From assembly GCA_003586115.2 (NCBI GenBank), contig QVOM02000115.1, positions 6,517,524 to 6,581,523 of the forward strand: DNA of 64,000 nt, in the 5' to 3' direction. The stretch's first letter is position 1. Every line of letters starts with the position of its first letter. The notes beneath the pieces were generated by a model that worked only from the letters and a program-made list of their open reading frames with translations, was not told the DNA's origin and ran no database searches. Source of the stretch: Salvator merianae (lineage: Eukaryota > Chordata > Lepidosauria > Squamata > Teiidae). This document shows, piece by piece, positions 49,441 to 60,093 of this stretch. The position numbers and the translations under genes are program-made.

Positions 49441-49560
49441 TTTATTTTTAATATTTATATCCCACCCTTCACCCGAGGGTCCTGGGAGAGATTACAACAG
49501 TAAAAAGATAAAAATTATAAGAGTTAAAACATAAGTAAAATATAGGATAAAATGTAACCT
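49441..49560 (-). repeat. L2-like 3' terminus (minus)
   Basis: 'ttatttatttttaatatttatatcccaccc', 'ttcacccgagggtcctggga' and 'gattacaacag' are the inverse of the L2/SINE tail seen elsewhere in the window. Body lost. Confidence 0.7.
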
Positions 49561-50435
49561 TCCAGACACATGCATCTTTGAAAATGACTTCCTTTAACAT
49601 TAACATTTTTCATGCTGTTGACACTCAACTGTAAATCACTTTCTTAAATATGCATTTCCATAAGCATATTTTGGTTACTGAACTGCCACGTAAAACTTAG
49701 ATAACTGCAATTAAAAAAAAATACAACCTGTAATTAACTTTACAAATTGCAGCGCAAATTTTGTAAGGTTGCATTTTTAACAAGATGTAAACAAAATTCT
49801 CCCAATATTAGTGAATCACCTAAATGAAAACATAATAGACAATCATTTAGGGTGCGATCACACAGGGCTTTTTAAAAGTCTCTTTAAGAATAAGTAGTCC
49901 ACCACCAAATGTCCCCCTAAAATGCCTTCCAAACACAGTTTCCCAAATATACAGAACTTGCCACATCCAATTCAGGCAACCTATCATGACAACTCTAGTA
50001 CTACCCATGGGTTGGCCGCTTGGTAGGAAATTCCCACCTCTTTGCTTATGTTATAAAGACAGAAGGATGTGTGGTGGGGCAAGAGCTGCTGCACCTCATC
50101 CTTCTTATTCACCAAAGACATCCACTTCTTTCCTTCCCCTTGAGTGACTTGTGTCTGGTCCTGTGGAGAATGCCTCCTTCCTCAGCAGCTTCTTAGTGCC
50201 TCTCTGAATAAGCGAAAGGCGCAAGCAATTGACTGACCTGGTCTCTCCCTTGGTTTCCTTTGCTTCATTGTCTCCTCTCTTTGCTTTCCTGACAGAAACA
50301 GAAGCTATGGCTGCTAAGCCAGTTTTCTTCAGTATCTTACTACCCCTTCCTACTCCTTTTACCATAACTCATCCTTTGTGGGAAAATTTCCCTCAGCTTT
50401 CTGCTGCCACGCTACAGAACTCCATGCCTTCCTAG
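49561..50435. other. No gene seen; orphan TIR-like end at 49853
   Basis: GGGTGCGATCACACAGGGC (49851-49869) follows TTA and looks like a Harbinger-type end, but its partner was not found. The frames at 50105-50365 and 50229-50435 are not coding by any sign I can see. Confidence 0.38.
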
Positions 50436-50800
50436 GGTGTGGTCAGACATGGCATTTAACCCATTTACTGACTATTTTCAGTTCTGATTGCCCTGATAAG
50501 ATATAGTCTTTATGTTTTTCTTCTGGACTAAACTACCCAAATTAGGACTAATTCACATTCAAATTAAGTAAATTCTCAGCCTGTTTCAGATTGTTAGCAC
50601 ATTTAATTTTGCAAAGTGAGAACACACAAGTAGACAATTTTGGGAGGCAACTGTATGGTTTTGGGTGTACAGAGGGAGGGTCCCACATTTTCTCCCATCC
50701 AATGACAGACTTTGTTGTGGGTGTTGTACTCAGGAGGATGAGAACATCACTATTGGGGTGGGAAATGAGCACAGCACATGGAATATATTTCCAGGTTTCA
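50436..50800 (+). repeat. Partial copy of the 22046-23242 element family
   Basis: GGTGTGGTCAGACATGGCAT then TTAACCCATTTACTGAC, followed by 'tttttcttctggactaaac' and later 'ccaatgacagactttgttgtggg', match in order the reversed right half of the element at 22046 (there: 'gtttttctggactaaat' and 'ccaatgacagactttgtggg'). The other end was not located. No coding part. Confidence 0.55.
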
Positions 50801-52769
50801 CACTTTCAAACTGCTTGATTTTTTTACAGTTTAATTTTTTTAACAAATGAGAAGATGCAGTGGAAGTTACATTTCATCCACCTTGAGCAACACCCTGTTC
50901 CACAGTTGGCTGGGCACCACAGTCCACTCTCAGAATGCATGCCTCATTTCTCTCCAGTTGCTGCAAGGACAATGTATCCTCCATTTTCCTTTTTCTCCCA
51001 TCCCTGCAAGGAGGATTGGTTTGGTTTGCAGCAATGGCTTGCACAGTGTGGCAGGGTAAGGTGATAATTGGTGAATTTCCTTTGATTTTGTCAGTCCATG
51101 AACATTATTAACATTGGTGTGTGTGTTTGTTGATGGGTTGCCAGTCTCCGTATACCTGAATCCAGCATTCATGGGGAGAATGCTAAATGCAGAAGAAGGC
51201 CTATTTGTTAGCACTCTACTGATTTATTTTTAAATTTTTATGTTATTTATTTTAACTGTTTCCCTTTCTGGAATTTAATTGACTAAGAAACTGTTTAAAT
51301 GTTTCTGCCAACATGTTTTCTGGCCTTTAAAGTTGGCTTTTAATAGGATAGTGGAGAAACTATGGGAAAAACGGACTGTAAGCCTGAAGTCAGGCAGTAC
51401 CTTATTGCTAGGAATTATTTAGGATGCCTTAAACAAGAAAGTAGTGAACATATTATACAAAACCAAGAGAAATGAGGAACTCTAGATTTTAGAGAATTAG
51501 GGAGTGACATTACAGTGAAAACCCTGCATTTTAAATTGTTTTCTGGACCATGTAAGTTTCAGCTTTGACAGGTTCAGACTGGAAATTAATTTAGAGCCAT
51601 CAAATATTTTATGTTCACTGTGGCTAATAAGACTTGAACTTTGATATTTAGAGATGATCTTTTAACACACATTCTATCTCAAAAAGCTCCCTTTTTTGAC
51701 AAGTGGCAGAATATGATATGTATTCCATCTGAGAGGAATCAGTGAGTGTTCTGGAGGAAATACTGAGCACTCTATGTTCTGGGGCATGCTGACACTACAG
51801 GTTTTAGAGGATAAATTTTAGGCAGCACTCTGGCGCTTGTCTTAAATTTGTTTATTTGCATTGTTCTTCGCATTCATATGCCTGTTCTAGCCCCAATGGA
51901 GACCTTTAGAAAGTTTTACCTGAATGTAAGTTTTGTTACTGTGAATGAATTTGTTTAGGTGGATGGTTGTAATTCATCTAAAATGTTTATGTAGGATGCA
52001 GCTAAAATAGTCTGATCCTGGAGAAACAGGCCTCATTGCAGTTTGCACATACAAATGCTGAGTCAGCCTGTTTGAGCTAATGTTCCTTTTTGATGCCTAC
52101 ACATTTTCCTCTCCTCCCACAACAGATTTTTCCACTTGCTTCCATCTGCTACTGACTGTGTTGGTGTCACATGTTTTCATGTCCTGCTTGCTGCCATCCT
52201 TGAAGCTTAGAGTAGTCATCCAGCAATCCTGAAACTAAGAAGAGTTCTCTATAAAACACATCTTTAGGATTTTGACCATCTTTTGTTCAACTAACATGGC
52301 TGAGCCGGCATTAAATATTGATGAGCCAGCAGAGGAAATGTACTTGGGGTCTTTCTACATTTACCTTGCACAGTCTGGATCATCTGATTTAGAGAATGCA
52401 GTTCAATGATGTGGATCTTGCCCCCCACCCATGGCATCGTGAAGTTTACTTGAGCTTCAGAGTTGTCCCCCCAAAGCTCTGATAGCCAGGAACTTTGGAG
52501 TTCCAGGGATCTATTTCATTGTCCAAAATGGGTTTCCCATGGCTCTAGTATGCCTGTAGACATTATTGTGGTCTACTGGTATTCTATTCCAGAGGCAGAC
52601 GAGGAGGTCATTTGGGGCCGCTTGATAAAGAATACTTTCCATCTCATGCAGATGGAGCATATCGGAGGAGGTGGGGTCTCTCTAATCTGCATGAGCATAT
52701 GGACAAAAGAGGCCCAGAAGAGGACTATGGCAGTGACAGATCTGGATCTAATATAATTGTTACATGAAG
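50801..52769. other. No gene seen
   Basis: Unassigned DNA. An orphan end GGGGTCTTTCTACATTTACC lies at 52348-52367 with no partner. 51,200-52,000 is AT-rich. Confidence 0.38.
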
Positions 52770-53240
52770 TAGTTCAAATCTGTTTCGAAACCATCTAAGC
52801 TAGTAGCCAATTTCACATTTCGTGGTATCAATTTCCAAAGTTTATCTATGGCTGTGATCAGACATAACGGAGTACCTCAGCGGTGTTTCAGAGAGACAGT
52901 GTGTGGCCCTCGTGAGCCCAATCTTATCTAATCCACCTTTTCTAGCATAGAATATTCATGAGAGGGGGAATATTCATGAGTGGGTGAACAATTCCACCTC
53001 AGAGCCTTCAATAAGATGCCTCAGAGATTTTTTTTTGCTATGTTTGATCACAGCCTATGAGATGTGTGTTTTTTTTTGTTTTAATCCTTTTGTCTGTCCT
53101 GATTCGTCCAGGATTCAGTTTTACTGAGAGGCCTCTGGTTCTAGTATTTTAGTAAAGAGAAAAAATATCTCTGTCAGCTTTGTCTATACCTGTATCTTCA
53201 GATGCCATATTGATGACTCCATTCTAGGAATAAATCTGTG
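52770..53240 (-). repeat. CR1/L3-type LINE fragment (minus), split by a MITE
   Basis: The left part ('tttcgaaaccatctaagc', 'aatttcacatttcgtggtat', 'caatttccaaag') and the right part (53090 on: 'cctctggttctagtatttt', 'tatctctgtcagctttgtc', 'gatgccatattgatgac') are consecutive in CR1/L3-type 3' regions. They are separated by the TIR element at 52850-53055. This gives the order of insertion: LINE first, TIR element later. Confidence 0.65.
52850..53055 (+). mobile_element. 206-bp TIR element (GTGATCAGACATA family), TSD TAT
   Basis: 17-bp TIRs GGCTGTGATCAGACATA and (reversed) GGCTGTGATCAAACATA match at 16 of 17 and are flanked by TAT (52847-52849, 53056-53058). The interior shares 'gagacagtgtgtggccctc', 'ccaccttttctagcatagaa' and 'aacaattccacctc' with 56356 and, inverted, 55283. 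Harbinger-like by duplication length. Non-coding. Confidence 0.85.
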
Positions 53241-54780
53241 CAAGGAGTTGAGGACATACTATTTTACCACCAGGAGAACCAAGTGAGTGGGACAACTGCT
53301 TGCCCAAGGGTATGTGAATTTTTATGGTTATATAGAAATTGAGCCAGGTCTTCCTCATTGCCTGCCTTGTTGTCTGAGGCATAAGCAATCCAGGGCAAGA
53401 AAAAAAGGGAAATTGTCCAGAGCAAGTGAATTGACATCTGTGTTATTCTGATGATGTTTTGACAATCCATCATGCTACTGGTGCCCATTACTGCCCACTT
53501 CTTCTTTTATTGATAAATATTCATTTAAAAATTTACTTGAGCAATGTAGGGACATCTGGAGCTTGTCATATAAAAGAAGATCCATCAATTCCTTTCCTTA
53601 CAGGGAGATTTATTTTTTAATGTAGCTTTATGTGACCATTTGTGGCATTCAGTTTTTGGCATCTCATCATATTTTGATTGTCTGTAAAGGAACAACAACA
53701 CATTTTAACTCTTTGAAAGAGAGAGAGAGGCTAGCTTCCAGTTGTTATGGAAACTAAAGTTCTAAAAATAATGTAAAGAAAGGACCACCTTTAATAGTGA
53801 AGAAGTTGTTATGGTAACCTGAATTTTTAAAGTAACTAGGTTAAACTACACTTTTTATTCACAGCTTTGCATAAACAAATTCTGATTAAAATATCAGGTT
53901 TAATTTAATCAGTTAATTAATGTCACTAAATGTCATTTATCTTATAACTCATTTGTATTCACTGCAAAATTACCCAACTTGCTGAGTTCTAACTATTCTG
54001 TCATCAGCCTGGTATTTTGACTTCCCCTGCCCCCAGTGGTGGAATTTTTGTTGTTTTGATGCTACAAGTTCATGGTGTAAACATTAAAAAGTTCTGTCAA
54101 ATGTGCACATAAATTAAGAGTACTCTGAGGAAGACCAAAGTCTGTTGTAATTGTTACCCTACTTTACAGCATGGGCAATAATCTGACTTAACTGACTTCT
54201 TCTTTCCTATATGGATTATCCTTCTGAAGATGTGAAAGGAATGTGATCTCCTGTATGGTTTGAAGAAGACTTTCTAGCTTTTGTTCTGTATCTTTATCTC
54301 TTTTTTCCCCTCAACATATCTTTACAACAGAAATGAACGCTAGCAACATAAAACAAGAAACAAACAAAGAAAAACCAGGCATATAGATAGATCTTTGGCA
54401 GAGTTAGAGTTCGAGAACTTCTCCTCACTGTGGTGCCAGCACCACACATGGAAAACCTTCTTTTTGCTGTTGCTTTTTCTAATTCTCTGACTGGTGGCAC
54501 TGTGAACAGATTTCTCCCTCAGCTCAAATAGTGTAACAGGGGACCAAAGTTCCTTCATATATTAGTGTCTCAAAGGACAGCACCTGAAACATCTACAAGT
54601 GTATAGGTAACCAAACCTAAATGTGTGGGAAACAGATGTCACTCATATGCTTTTGAACTGGATAGCCTCCCTGAGTGAAGATTTTAAACAGATAGGTTCT
54701 GGGATGGAGCAAGCAGCTGTTTTAACAAAAATCTTTGGATCTGGTTCTAACCTGGGAATGTCTTACAGCTGGACTAGGGT
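53241..54780. other. No gene or clear repeat seen
   Basis: Unassigned AT-rich DNA, possibly including conserved sequence at about 53500-54130. Frames at 54294-54558 (minus) have no motif. Confidence 0.38.
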
Positions 54781-55060
54781 GTCTTCACGGTGGCGCAGAA
54801 GGCTAAGGCACTGATCTTTCAATAGGAGGATCGGAGTTCAAGGCCCCTGTCTTCCGTGTAGAGTGGATGAGCGCCCTCTAATGGCCTCTAGCTCCAGCCA
54901 ACCTAGCGGTTTGAAAGCAAGTAATTGCAAGTAGATAAATAGGGAGCATCACATTGTGTGATGCGGAAGATAGACAAATGTAAGCCTTCGGGCGAAAAAT
55001 AACCTTGTAAGCCGCTTTGAGTCAGCTTCGGCCGAGAAAAGCGGGGTATAAAAACCAAGT
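54781..55060 (+). repeat. Sauria-like tRNA-derived SINE with L2-like tail
   Basis: A-box-like TGGCGCAGAAGG (54791-54802) and B-box-like GGAGTTCAAGGCC (54833-54845) mark the tRNA-derived head. The body 'caacctagcggtttgaaagc' then 'gcaagtagataaataggga' is the one known from squamate Sauria-type SINEs. The tail 'taagccgctttgagtcagct' then 'gaaaagcggggtataaaaac' is L2-like and not Bov-B-like, so the copy is a mosaic of the two types. It ends in a long CTT run. The head is well preserved, which suggests a fairly young insertion. Confidence 0.83.
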
Positions 55061-55128
55061 TCTTCTTCTTCTTCTTCTTCTTCTTCTTCTTCTTCTTCTT
55101 CTTCTTCTTCTTCTTCTTCTTCTTCTTC
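55061..55128 (+). repeat. (CTT)n microsatellite
   Basis: About 22 perfect TTC/CTT units. The same short CTT run ends the SINE at 25064, so this is an expansion of the SINE's own 3' terminus. It gives a poly-Leu open frame (55017-55226) that is not a gene. Confidence 0.97.
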
Positions 55129-55282
55129 AGAGGTTTGGGTTGGGCTGGTATAGCGGACTCTATCTAGCTGAAACCTCTAGTGGCCAAAGTGAGTTATTGT
55201 GTACCTTTACTGTTCAAGGAGAGTAGTTGAGGTTGAATAATCTGAGTTTCCAGGAGTTTGGACTCAGGAGAGATTAGTCTTA

Positions 55283-55680
55283 GGCTGTGATCAGACATAG
55301 CAAAGAAAGCATATTTGAGGCACCTCTGATGCAGCTTAGAGATGGCTTCAACGTGGGATTGTTCACTCACCAATCTGCCCCTCTCCCCTTTCATGAACAT
55401 TATATGCTAGAAAAGGTGGACCAGAGAAGACTTGGGAACATGAGGGCCACACAATGGCCCTTTCTGCACTTGACTTTATTCTGGACTATATACCAGAATA
55501 GGGACCTGCTATCCACATGCTAGTGCAGATTATAGCAGACCTCAGGTGGGGTCTACCATAGTTCATAGTAGCATGCAGATGGCAGGTCCCTATTCTAAGA
55601 TATAAGGCCAAGTGCAGAAAGGGTCAGTGTCTCTTTGAGGCACCTCTGAGGCACCCTTTTTGTTATGTCTGAACACCAAC
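55283..55680 (-). mobile_element. TIR element (GTGATCAGACATA family), TSD TTA, interrupted
   Basis: 17-bp ends GGCTGTGATCAGACATA (55283-55299) and, reversed, GTTGGTGTTCAGACATA, with TTA on both sides (55280-55282 and 55681-55683), the standard Harbinger target. It is an inverted copy of the 52850 element (about 228 bp without the insert). A second MITE occupies 55456-55625 in the middle of the 'gagggccacacactgtctc' block. Confidence 0.88.
55456..55625. mobile_element. 170-bp palindromic MITE nested in 55283-55680
   Basis: TIR GGCCCTTTCTGCACTTG and (reversed) GACCCTTTCTGCACTTGG, with the palindromic body of the 9441 copy. By comparing with the uninterrupted copies at 52850 and 56356, the target was ACT; the flanks now read AAT and AGT, so the 3-bp duplication is supported by context even though both copies mutated. 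This ties the 9441 family to the 3-bp-duplication group. Confidence 0.85.
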
Positions 55681-56355
55681 TTAGTATTAGCGAAGATTTA
55701 AAACAACAACACCAACTTGAGAAGCTAGCAGCTCCATTAAAAAATCCATCTGTATCAAGTCTTTACTAACAAGACCTGTGTGCTTTAATGAAATAGTTAC
55801 TGCAAACAGTAAGCTTATGACCCTCAGTAGAAATCCTTTTGAAACTATCTAGGTTTGATGCTCATTTGAATAATTTTTCCCTCTTGTTTGCTAAACCTTC
55901 AGGTCCTTTCAGCTTGTCTTCTTCATACTTGAATTCTCAACTACACTACCAGAGTGAAAGCAATTCAAATCTAACAAAGGTTTGATGGAGGCAGCAAGCT
56001 ATCAAGAGAATCATCAGGGTCACAATAGGCAAACTGGATCTCATAGAAAATGTCAGATTAGATTCAGCACTCTGTGTTTTTGCATTTGATAAGCTGGGAA
56101 AGTGACTGAAAAGGACCAAGTGTAAAGATATAAAGATAGAATTTTCTTTATTCTTTTCAGTGGTCCTGAGGAAAATTCCTGGTCTAAAACTGGCATTGCT
56201 AGTAGCAATCACTGGATTCAATCTCTATCATGCTTCTAATGAACCTCTATGGTATTTTAAGGCAGATAGTGATCCAAATCCTACTTATCTGAGAGAAACC
56301 CCACTCAACTCAGTGAATTACTTCTACATAGACATGTACTAGATGGAACAGTAAA

Positions 56356-56571
56356 GGCAATGTTCAGACGTAACAAAAGGGGTGACTTGGAGACACCTCA
56401 TAGAGACAGTGTGTGGCCCTCATGTTCCAAAGCCTTCTCTAATCCACCTTTTCTAGCATAGAACGTTCAAGAGAACGAGGAGAGGCAGACCGCTGTGAGA
56501 ACAATCCCACCTCGAAGCCGTCTTTGAGCCGTCTCAGAGATGCTTTTTTGTGTATGTGTCTGATCACAGTC
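56356..56571 (+). mobile_element. 216-bp TIR element (GTGATCAGACATA family)
   Basis: Ends GGCAATGTTCAGACGTA and (reversed) GACTGTGATCAGACACA. The interior has 'gagacagtgtgtggccctca', 'ccaccttttctagcatagaa' and 'gaacaatcccacctcgaagc' like the copies at 52850 and 55283. Flanks do not match, so it is older or damaged. Confidence 0.82.
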
Positions 56572-56626
56572 AGGGCTTAGCAGGTGGCTTCTTGTTGGTC
56601 TAGATTGGTTTACCTGTGTGAAGATA

Positions 56627-57026
56627 GGCCATTTTCACACTTACTATGCTAGCAGAGACTAATTGCACCTGCACACTGTGCAGGCCTGATGGTCGCCAAG
56701 TCATCACAGGCTCAACTGGGGCATTGTGCAGGCCCAATCAGACCTGATTGCCCCATTGCGCATGTGCGATTGAATGATCGTGCATGCATGATGGGCACAT
56801 CCCACTAAAGATGGCCACCACACTGCAGGTAAGTGTGAATGGAACCTTACCTGAAGCTCACTATGAGTTCCAGATAAGGTTCCAGACAACACCTTAGTGC
56901 ACCAGTGGTAGAAGCAATCGGGAGTGGATGAAGCCTGCTCCCGGTCACTTCAGCTGGCCTGTGGTATGGATGCACTTAGATAGCAAGCATACTAGATGCT
57001 TGCTACCATCAAGTGCAAATAGGCCC
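56627..57026. mobile_element. 400-bp TIR element, TSD ATA
   Basis: Left end GGCCATTTTCACACTTACT and right end (reversed) GGGCCTATTTGCACTTGATG are flanked by ATA (56624-56626 and 57027-57029). The termini resemble those of 6016, 10450 and 20380, and the interior shares 'aatcgggagtggatgaagcc'-like text (compare 'agtgattgggaacaaaat' reversed). Non-coding. Confidence 0.76.
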
Positions 57027-57203
57027 ATAGATGCTGTATAAAATGGGCACACAGTATTACACCTACTGCAGTATTATGTCTCAAAATCATCTGAATAATT
57101 ACTCTTCCACCTCCTTCTACATGTTGTTTTTGGTAGGCTTTGTTTATTCATGCTTAATTAAAATTAAAAGGATTTTTCTTTTAACTGCCATACCATTTCA
57201 GGA

Positions 57204-57527
57204 ATGCTTCTTCCTACCAACATGATGAGTTGTTCAGCCAATTTCTGCCAGCTTCAAGCAGGGAGTGACACCCAAGAGGAGCACATGCTATTTGGATTTG
57301 ATGCAAGTGGGGAAGTTTCTGGAGAAACTCTTGTGTTCTTGGAATATGCCATCTTTCCTTTGCTCTTTGGGTATGCCAACGTTCCAAGGAATCTCTTTCA
57401 GAAAAGAGGAAGAGATGATTATCACCTTGTCGTTGTGTCTTCAGCTGAGCAATCCGGAATGCGAGTGCCTACCGTAGCCAGAGATTATTACATCAGACAA
57501 GTGCTTAAGAGTATTGATCAGTCTTGA
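57204..57527 (+). other. Isolated 107-residue open frame after an acceptor-like site (weak)
   Basis: A pyrimidine-rich stretch and TTTCAG at 57195-57200 come just before this frame, as for an exon. The frame itself (…FQKRGRDDYHLVVVSSAEQ…) has balanced composition and no repeat. I recognise no family, no donor site is evident, and the frame ends in TGA at 57525-57527, so a coding role is unlikely. It could be a terminal exon or a chance frame; the second is more likely. Confidence 0.12.
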
Positions 57528-58580
57528 CTTGAGCAGCTAGGCAGGACTTGTGCACAGCCTGACAGAGCTGCAGTGGGATGCAAAAGCTGGAGACAGGCAG
57601 GAAGGAAGCATTCAGCTATAGCTTCTCTAAACCACTTTGAAGATGCCATTTATCTTCTTCAAAAAGGACAAGGAAGGGCGACAGAAGCCTTAGGAAAAAG
57701 GAGATATGGTTGAACGTTTGGAGAAATGCTTAGAGAAAGCGATTCCTATCTAAGTGACAGGCCAGAACACGAGAGAGCAGGCTTGGAGTGCCTAATGTGC
57801 CTCTTTGAGTAGGACTGTCCCACCTACAGCTGCTCTGTTAATATTGTAAATCACTTATGAGGGACCTTTGAGGGTCAATTGCTTTTATATAATGATCTTG
57901 TAAAGAAATAGAATATTTGTCTCAGAGAGAGGGCAGCAAAGTGCAGGCCTTCTTGCCATCTTTGAGTGAATTTGCGTTGATTTCTTCTGTTTCTTGAATA
58001 TGAAATGAAAAGGGAAAGGAAGGAGATGCTTCCATATGCACTTTTCTCTGTATGCATTTGAGGAAAGCAGTGTGGGCTGTCCCCATTTGATTTGGTGCCA
58101 GTATGACGGCCTGCATCTCATTTAACCTTATAATTGATATTCCTATGGACTCTTTATGATAAAAGAAGAGAAATAGCAATGTTTCAGCATCATCTCTCCG
58201 TATCTGTCATAGCGGAGATGGAAAATGATGAAGGGTCACATACAGTTGAACATGGTCTCATAGGCAGGAAAATCCCAGTCTCCTAGTTACCCTTCCTCTT
58301 CTCTTGGTAATCTGACCTAGGGAAGTTAACTGCCTGTAAACTGTCAGGTGCTTTTTCAAGGCAGTATTACCTGTCAGGGATTGTTAATCCCAACAATACT
58401 TTAAATCCACCTCTCTCTCTGGCAATGCTTTCAGATAAGTAGTGCAAGACTGTGCAGAAGAACACTTACAAATCTCATAATCCTAAGTATGCTCTCTTAA
58501 GTAGGAAAGTAAACCCTACATCACTAATTCTGAACTTCGTAATCAATTATTTTAACATTTCATCTATTGTTTCCTGAATA
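57528..58580. other. No gene or clear repeat seen
   Basis: Unassigned DNA. Overlapping frames at 57875-58179 (minus) share no motif. Confidence 0.38.
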
Positions 58581-58890
58581 GGAATGTGCCAAACCAGCTT
58601 GACAAGAACTGGGGGAGGTCTGAATAGTGAATTGACCCCCCTGCTGGTTCTAGGCTTTGGTCTGAATTCAAACCAAACCAAAAGGGATTGGTATAGGTCC
58701 CCACAAACCAACCTGATTCAAGCCAACCATTTCTAAATGGAACTATTTTGGCAGTATTTTTGCTCCATTTGTAACAAACTGATTTGGTTGACTGTCAAAT
58801 CAGTTTGAGGTCTTAATTGAGCCAGTTCGTTGTTTTTGCTGTTCAGTTTGATTCAAAGTGAACTACAAAAATTAGGTTTGTGCACATCTC
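58581..58890. mobile_element. 310-bp TA-flanked TIR element (GGGATGTGC family)
   Basis: GGAATGTGCC on the left and GAGATGTGCACA (reversed) on the right, both with TA (58579-58580, 58891-58892). Interior 'gaaccgg'-type repeats: 'aaaccagcttgacaagaactg', 'ccaaaccaaaaggga', 'gattcaaagtgaac'. Non-coding. Confidence 0.7.
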
Positions 58891-59319
58891 TATTCCAGAA
58901 CTAAAACTCCAGTTGTTTATGTGTGTGTGCGTGCGGGGGGAGAGAGAGAAAGACAGAGAGAGAGAGTTTAGCAGTTGTAGCCACTTTGGGCAATCAGTAA
59001 AAGCATTTGAACCCTGTCCCTTTTTTTATTTAGCCACCCTATTCTCTGAATGTTTCTTTCATCTAGATAGAAATGGGTGGTTTAGGGATGGTGAGTGGAC
59101 TAGAGATACTGGGAAGGAGTCTGGAGATAGTCTCATGAATGAGCTATGTATCTTCAGCTTAAAACAGAGAAAGCTGAGACGAGATACATTCTGCAACTAT
59201 ATGATGGGCTACAACATACAAAAGGGAGCATATTTGTTCTATGATTCTTCTGAGGACAGGACTAGGCATAGTGGGGTGAACTTAAACACAAAGGCATTCA
59301 GATGAGACATTAGAAAATA
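58891..59319. other. No gene seen; (GA)n-rich run at 58939-58967
   Basis: Unassigned between two TA-flanked elements. The frame at 58880-59305 is interrupted by an (GAGA)n tract and has no domain. Confidence 0.38.
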
Positions 59320-60093
59320 GGGATGTGCACGAAGCTTCGTGCACTTCGAATTTCACGCGAAGATGGCGTTTCCGCCATCTTCGTGCGAAATGCGAAGACA
59401 AAAGGGGCTCACGAATGCGAATGGCGAAGGTCCCGGCGACCTTCGAGACCTTCGCCATTTGCCGCAAGCTCCCTCTTTTTGGCCACGAGAAGCTCCTGCA
59501 TCAGAGCATAGAAGCTTCACGCAGCCTAAAAGAGGGAGACCGATCGGAAATGTCAGAAAATCAATGCTGAATCTGATCGCTAAAGTAGTGCTGCCTCTGT
59601 GACAGGCAGCACTTAACTTTAGCGATCGGATTCGGCATTGATTTTTCTCCGTTTCCGATCGCTGTCTCTCATTCCCCCCCCCAGTCTGTCAGCGCGCATA
59701 CTAACAGACGGGGGGGGAATAAGAGAGCGCTGCGCGATCGGAAACGGAGAAATCAAGGCGAAGGGAAGACCTTCGCCTTGATTTCTCTCTTTCCAATCAT
59801 GCTCACTCTTATTCCCCCTAGTCTGTCAGTGTGCGCGCGCGACTGACAGGCTAGGGGGAATGAGAGAGCGATCGGAAATGGAGACAAATCAAGACGAAGG
59901 GAAGACCTTCATGGTGAAGGTCTTCCCTTCACCTTGATTTGTCTCCGTTTCCAATCGGTCGGTCGCTGCGAAGATTTTTGCCGCGAAAACGAAAGGCTCC
60001 CTTTTCGAGCCTCTCGTTTTCATGTGAAAACGAAGCTCCCTTGCTTCGCAGCACTGCGAAGCGAAGACGGGAAAGTGCCTTTGTGCACACCCC
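59320..60093. mobile_element. 774-bp TA-flanked element made of serial hairpins
   Basis: Ends GGGATGTGCACGAAG and (reversed) GGGGTGTGCACAAAGG, with TA on both sides (59318-59319 and 60094-60095). Between them are consecutive inverted repeats: arms at 59540-59596 and 59604-59665, 59642-59694 and 59700-59755, 59767-59836 and 59842-59910, 59873-59910 and 59916-59958. Neighbouring hairpins share arms, so a given arm can pair with either neighbour. GC and CpG content exceed that of the surroundings. No transposase; the frames at 59323-59602 and 59934-60212 are shadows of the palindromes. Confidence 0.82.

Noticed and set aside
55017..55226. Frame with a long Leu run that resembles a signal or membrane segment
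   Set aside because: The Leu run is the translation of the (CTT)n tail of a SINE.
57204..57527. Exon of an unknown gene
   Set aside because: An acceptor-like site is present, but there is no recognisable family, donor site or neighbouring exon. Kept only as a weak feature.
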